NCBI GenBank assembly: GCA_964409245.1
Contig: CAYPCQ010000031.1
Span: 13,621 to 77,620, forward strand
Length of the DNA: 64,000 nt
Source: CAIMWS01 sp964409245
GTDB lineage: Bacteria > Verrucomicrobiota > Verrucomicrobiia > Limisphaerales > UBA1319
Reading direction: 5' to 3'
Shown: piece by piece, positions 63,225-64,000 of the stretch
How the letters are laid out: the number at the start of each line of letters is the position of its first letter
Position numbering within the stretch: position 1 is the first letter of the stretch
Notes under the pieces: generated by a model
Databases searched by the model: none
The model's input: only the letters and a program-made list of their open reading frames with translations
Told to the model about the DNA's origin: nothing
Made by a program: the position numbers and the translations under genes

Positions 63225-64000
63225 CTATTGGCCGAGCCTGGCCTCCAGGGCCTCCAGGCGCTTGCGGAGGGCTTCCTGCCCGGCTTTGAGGGTGTCATTT
63301 TCGGCCTTGAGTTCCTTGACGGCATTGACCAGCACCTGCACGAGGCGGTCGTAGGCCAGGCCCAGCGAGCCTTCCTCCCCCTGCACCACCTCGGGGATGA
63401 CCGCCCGGACCTCCTGGGCGATGAAGCCGAGCTGGCGCTTGCCATCGGCATCCTGCTTGTGGATGTAGGTTGCCGGGCGCAAGTCCAGCACCTGGGCCAG
63501 CCCATAGCCGGCCAGGTCCGCAATGTCGCGCTTGCAGGCGCGGTCCGAGCCGCTGATCCAGGCTCCGGTGCCGTCGCAATAGGCGCCGCCAGCGAGCTGC
63601 AGCAAATGGCTGGGCGTTGTGGTCCCAATGCCGACATATCCACTCCATGGCAGGATGCTCATGCGCACGATTTGGTCGGTGCCATTGGAAACAGGGGTGG
63701 AAAAATCCAAGCGCGTAACATCAGAGTCGGCTCCGGTGGGTATTTTTACGGAGATGCTTGAATAATAGTTTCTGGTTCCCAGCATTATCGTGCTTACTTC
63801 ATAATCACTGAGCGAAATGTTTTGGTCCGCAAAATTGTTATGAACACGTAATTTGGTTGGCGAGCTTGTTGACGCAGAAAACACCTCAAGATGGTTTTGT
63901 GGCGTCGAGGTTCCAATGCCGACGTAACCTCCTCCATTGGCAAGAGTAAGGGCGTGTAAATAATTAACCTTTACAAGTTGTGAGTAGGCTTGTATCTTGT
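63225..64000 (-). CDS. Tail-fibre-like protein with S74 intramolecular chaperone domain (5' end outside window)
   Basis: The reading frame is open to the window edge, so the N-terminus is missing; at least 258 residues are visible. It contains beta-rich repeats with the motif YVGIGTSTP (near the edge) and again YVGIGTTTP, which is common in fibre-like proteins. Then comes the S74 domain with SDRACKRDIADL, where Ser and Lys fit the self-cleavage site, followed by GLAQVLDLRPATY, LGFIAQEVRAVIPEV and YDRLVQVLVNAVKELKAEN. A coiled-coil tail (about 40 residues) ends the protein. S74 domains trimerise fibres and then cut themselves off. It may be a phage-like or cell-surface fibre. It is the first gene of the ubiquitin-like cluster in the window. 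Confidence 0.85.
   Translation of the reverse strand, partial: KIQAYSQLVKVNYLHALTLANGGGYVGIGTSTPQNHLEVFSASTSSPTKLRVHNNFADQNISLSDYEVSTIMLGTRNYYSSISVKIPTGADSDVTRLDFSTPVSNGTDQIVRMSILPWSGYVGIGTTTPSHLLQLAGGAYCDGTGAWISGSDRACKRDIADLAGYGLAQVLDLRPATYIHKQDADGKRQLGFIAQEVRAVIPEVVQGEEGSLGLAYDRLVQVLVNAVKELKAENDTLKAGQEALRKRLEALEARLGQ

Noticed and set aside
62301..63761. 486-codon plus-strand frame across the ubiquitin-like and S74 genes
   Set aside because: The minus strand carries recognised domains here. The plus-strand translation is low-complexity and glycine-rich with no family match.
63225..64000. Prophage remnant from the tail-fibre-like gene
   Set aside because: No integrase, capsid, terminase or lysis gene is near, and S74/VGIGT proteins are also common as chromosomal surface proteins. 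Sequence beyond 64000 could change this.

Overview
The window most likely comes from a verrucomicrobial chromosome, probably of the Pedosphaera/Limisphaerales type. This is inferred from the kind of genes present, not from a marker gene. The hints are a high-GC genome, a prepilin with the planctomycete/verrucomicrobial-style cleavage motif, a PEP-CTERM tail, DUF3160, very large secreted Ig/Kelch proteins, and a recurrent module ending in 'W...YYR/FYR' at the edges of several secreted proteins. No rRNA, tRNA, CRISPR array, insertion sequence or prophage was seen.

Layout. 0-17 kb holds housekeeping genes: class II aldolase, acetyl-CoA synthetase, an unusual double-AAA+ Clp-like protein, alanyl-tRNA synthetase, a 6S RNA gene, then rarA, 5-formyl-THF cyclo-ligase, ribonuclease Y and a double U32 protein. 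17-25 kb holds an OlsB/OlsA-like ornithine-lipid pair, an unknown protein, a secreted heparinase-like lyase and a TonB-ExbB-ExbD set. 25.5-34.6 kb is one chemosensory operon of Wsp type (CheW, CheR-TPR, CheW, MCP, hybrid CheA, CheB). It ends in a response regulator with a Cys-rich tail instead of a diguanylate cyclase. 34.7-43 kb holds PpnP, an FKBP isomerase, a prepilin, mannose-6-phosphate isomerase, a Tat-exported TIM-barrel protein, topoisomerase III and a Xer recombinase. 43-58 kb encodes three large secreted proteins: DUF3160, an internalin-like leucine-rich-repeat protein and a 3052-residue multidomain giant. 58-61.4 kb has a SYLF protein, a secreted glycosidase-like protein and QueA.

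The most unusual locus is at 61.98-64.0 kb on the minus strand. A tail-fibre-like protein with an S74 intramolecular chaperone domain, cut by the window edge, is followed by a secreted protein whose mature N-terminus is a near full-length ubiquitin (35 of 72 positions identical, without gaps, to ubiquitin as I recall it). A broken PEP-CTERM gene comes last. The ubiquitin-like domain has lost the GlyGly tail and the Leu8/Ile44/Val70 patch, and it is fused to the secreted-protein C-terminal module used elsewhere in the window. It therefore looks like a ubiquitin fold recruited to the cell surface rather than a protein modifier.

A dispersed intergenic element occurs three times (about 57-235, 45815-45982, 57796-57920), all in the same orientation.
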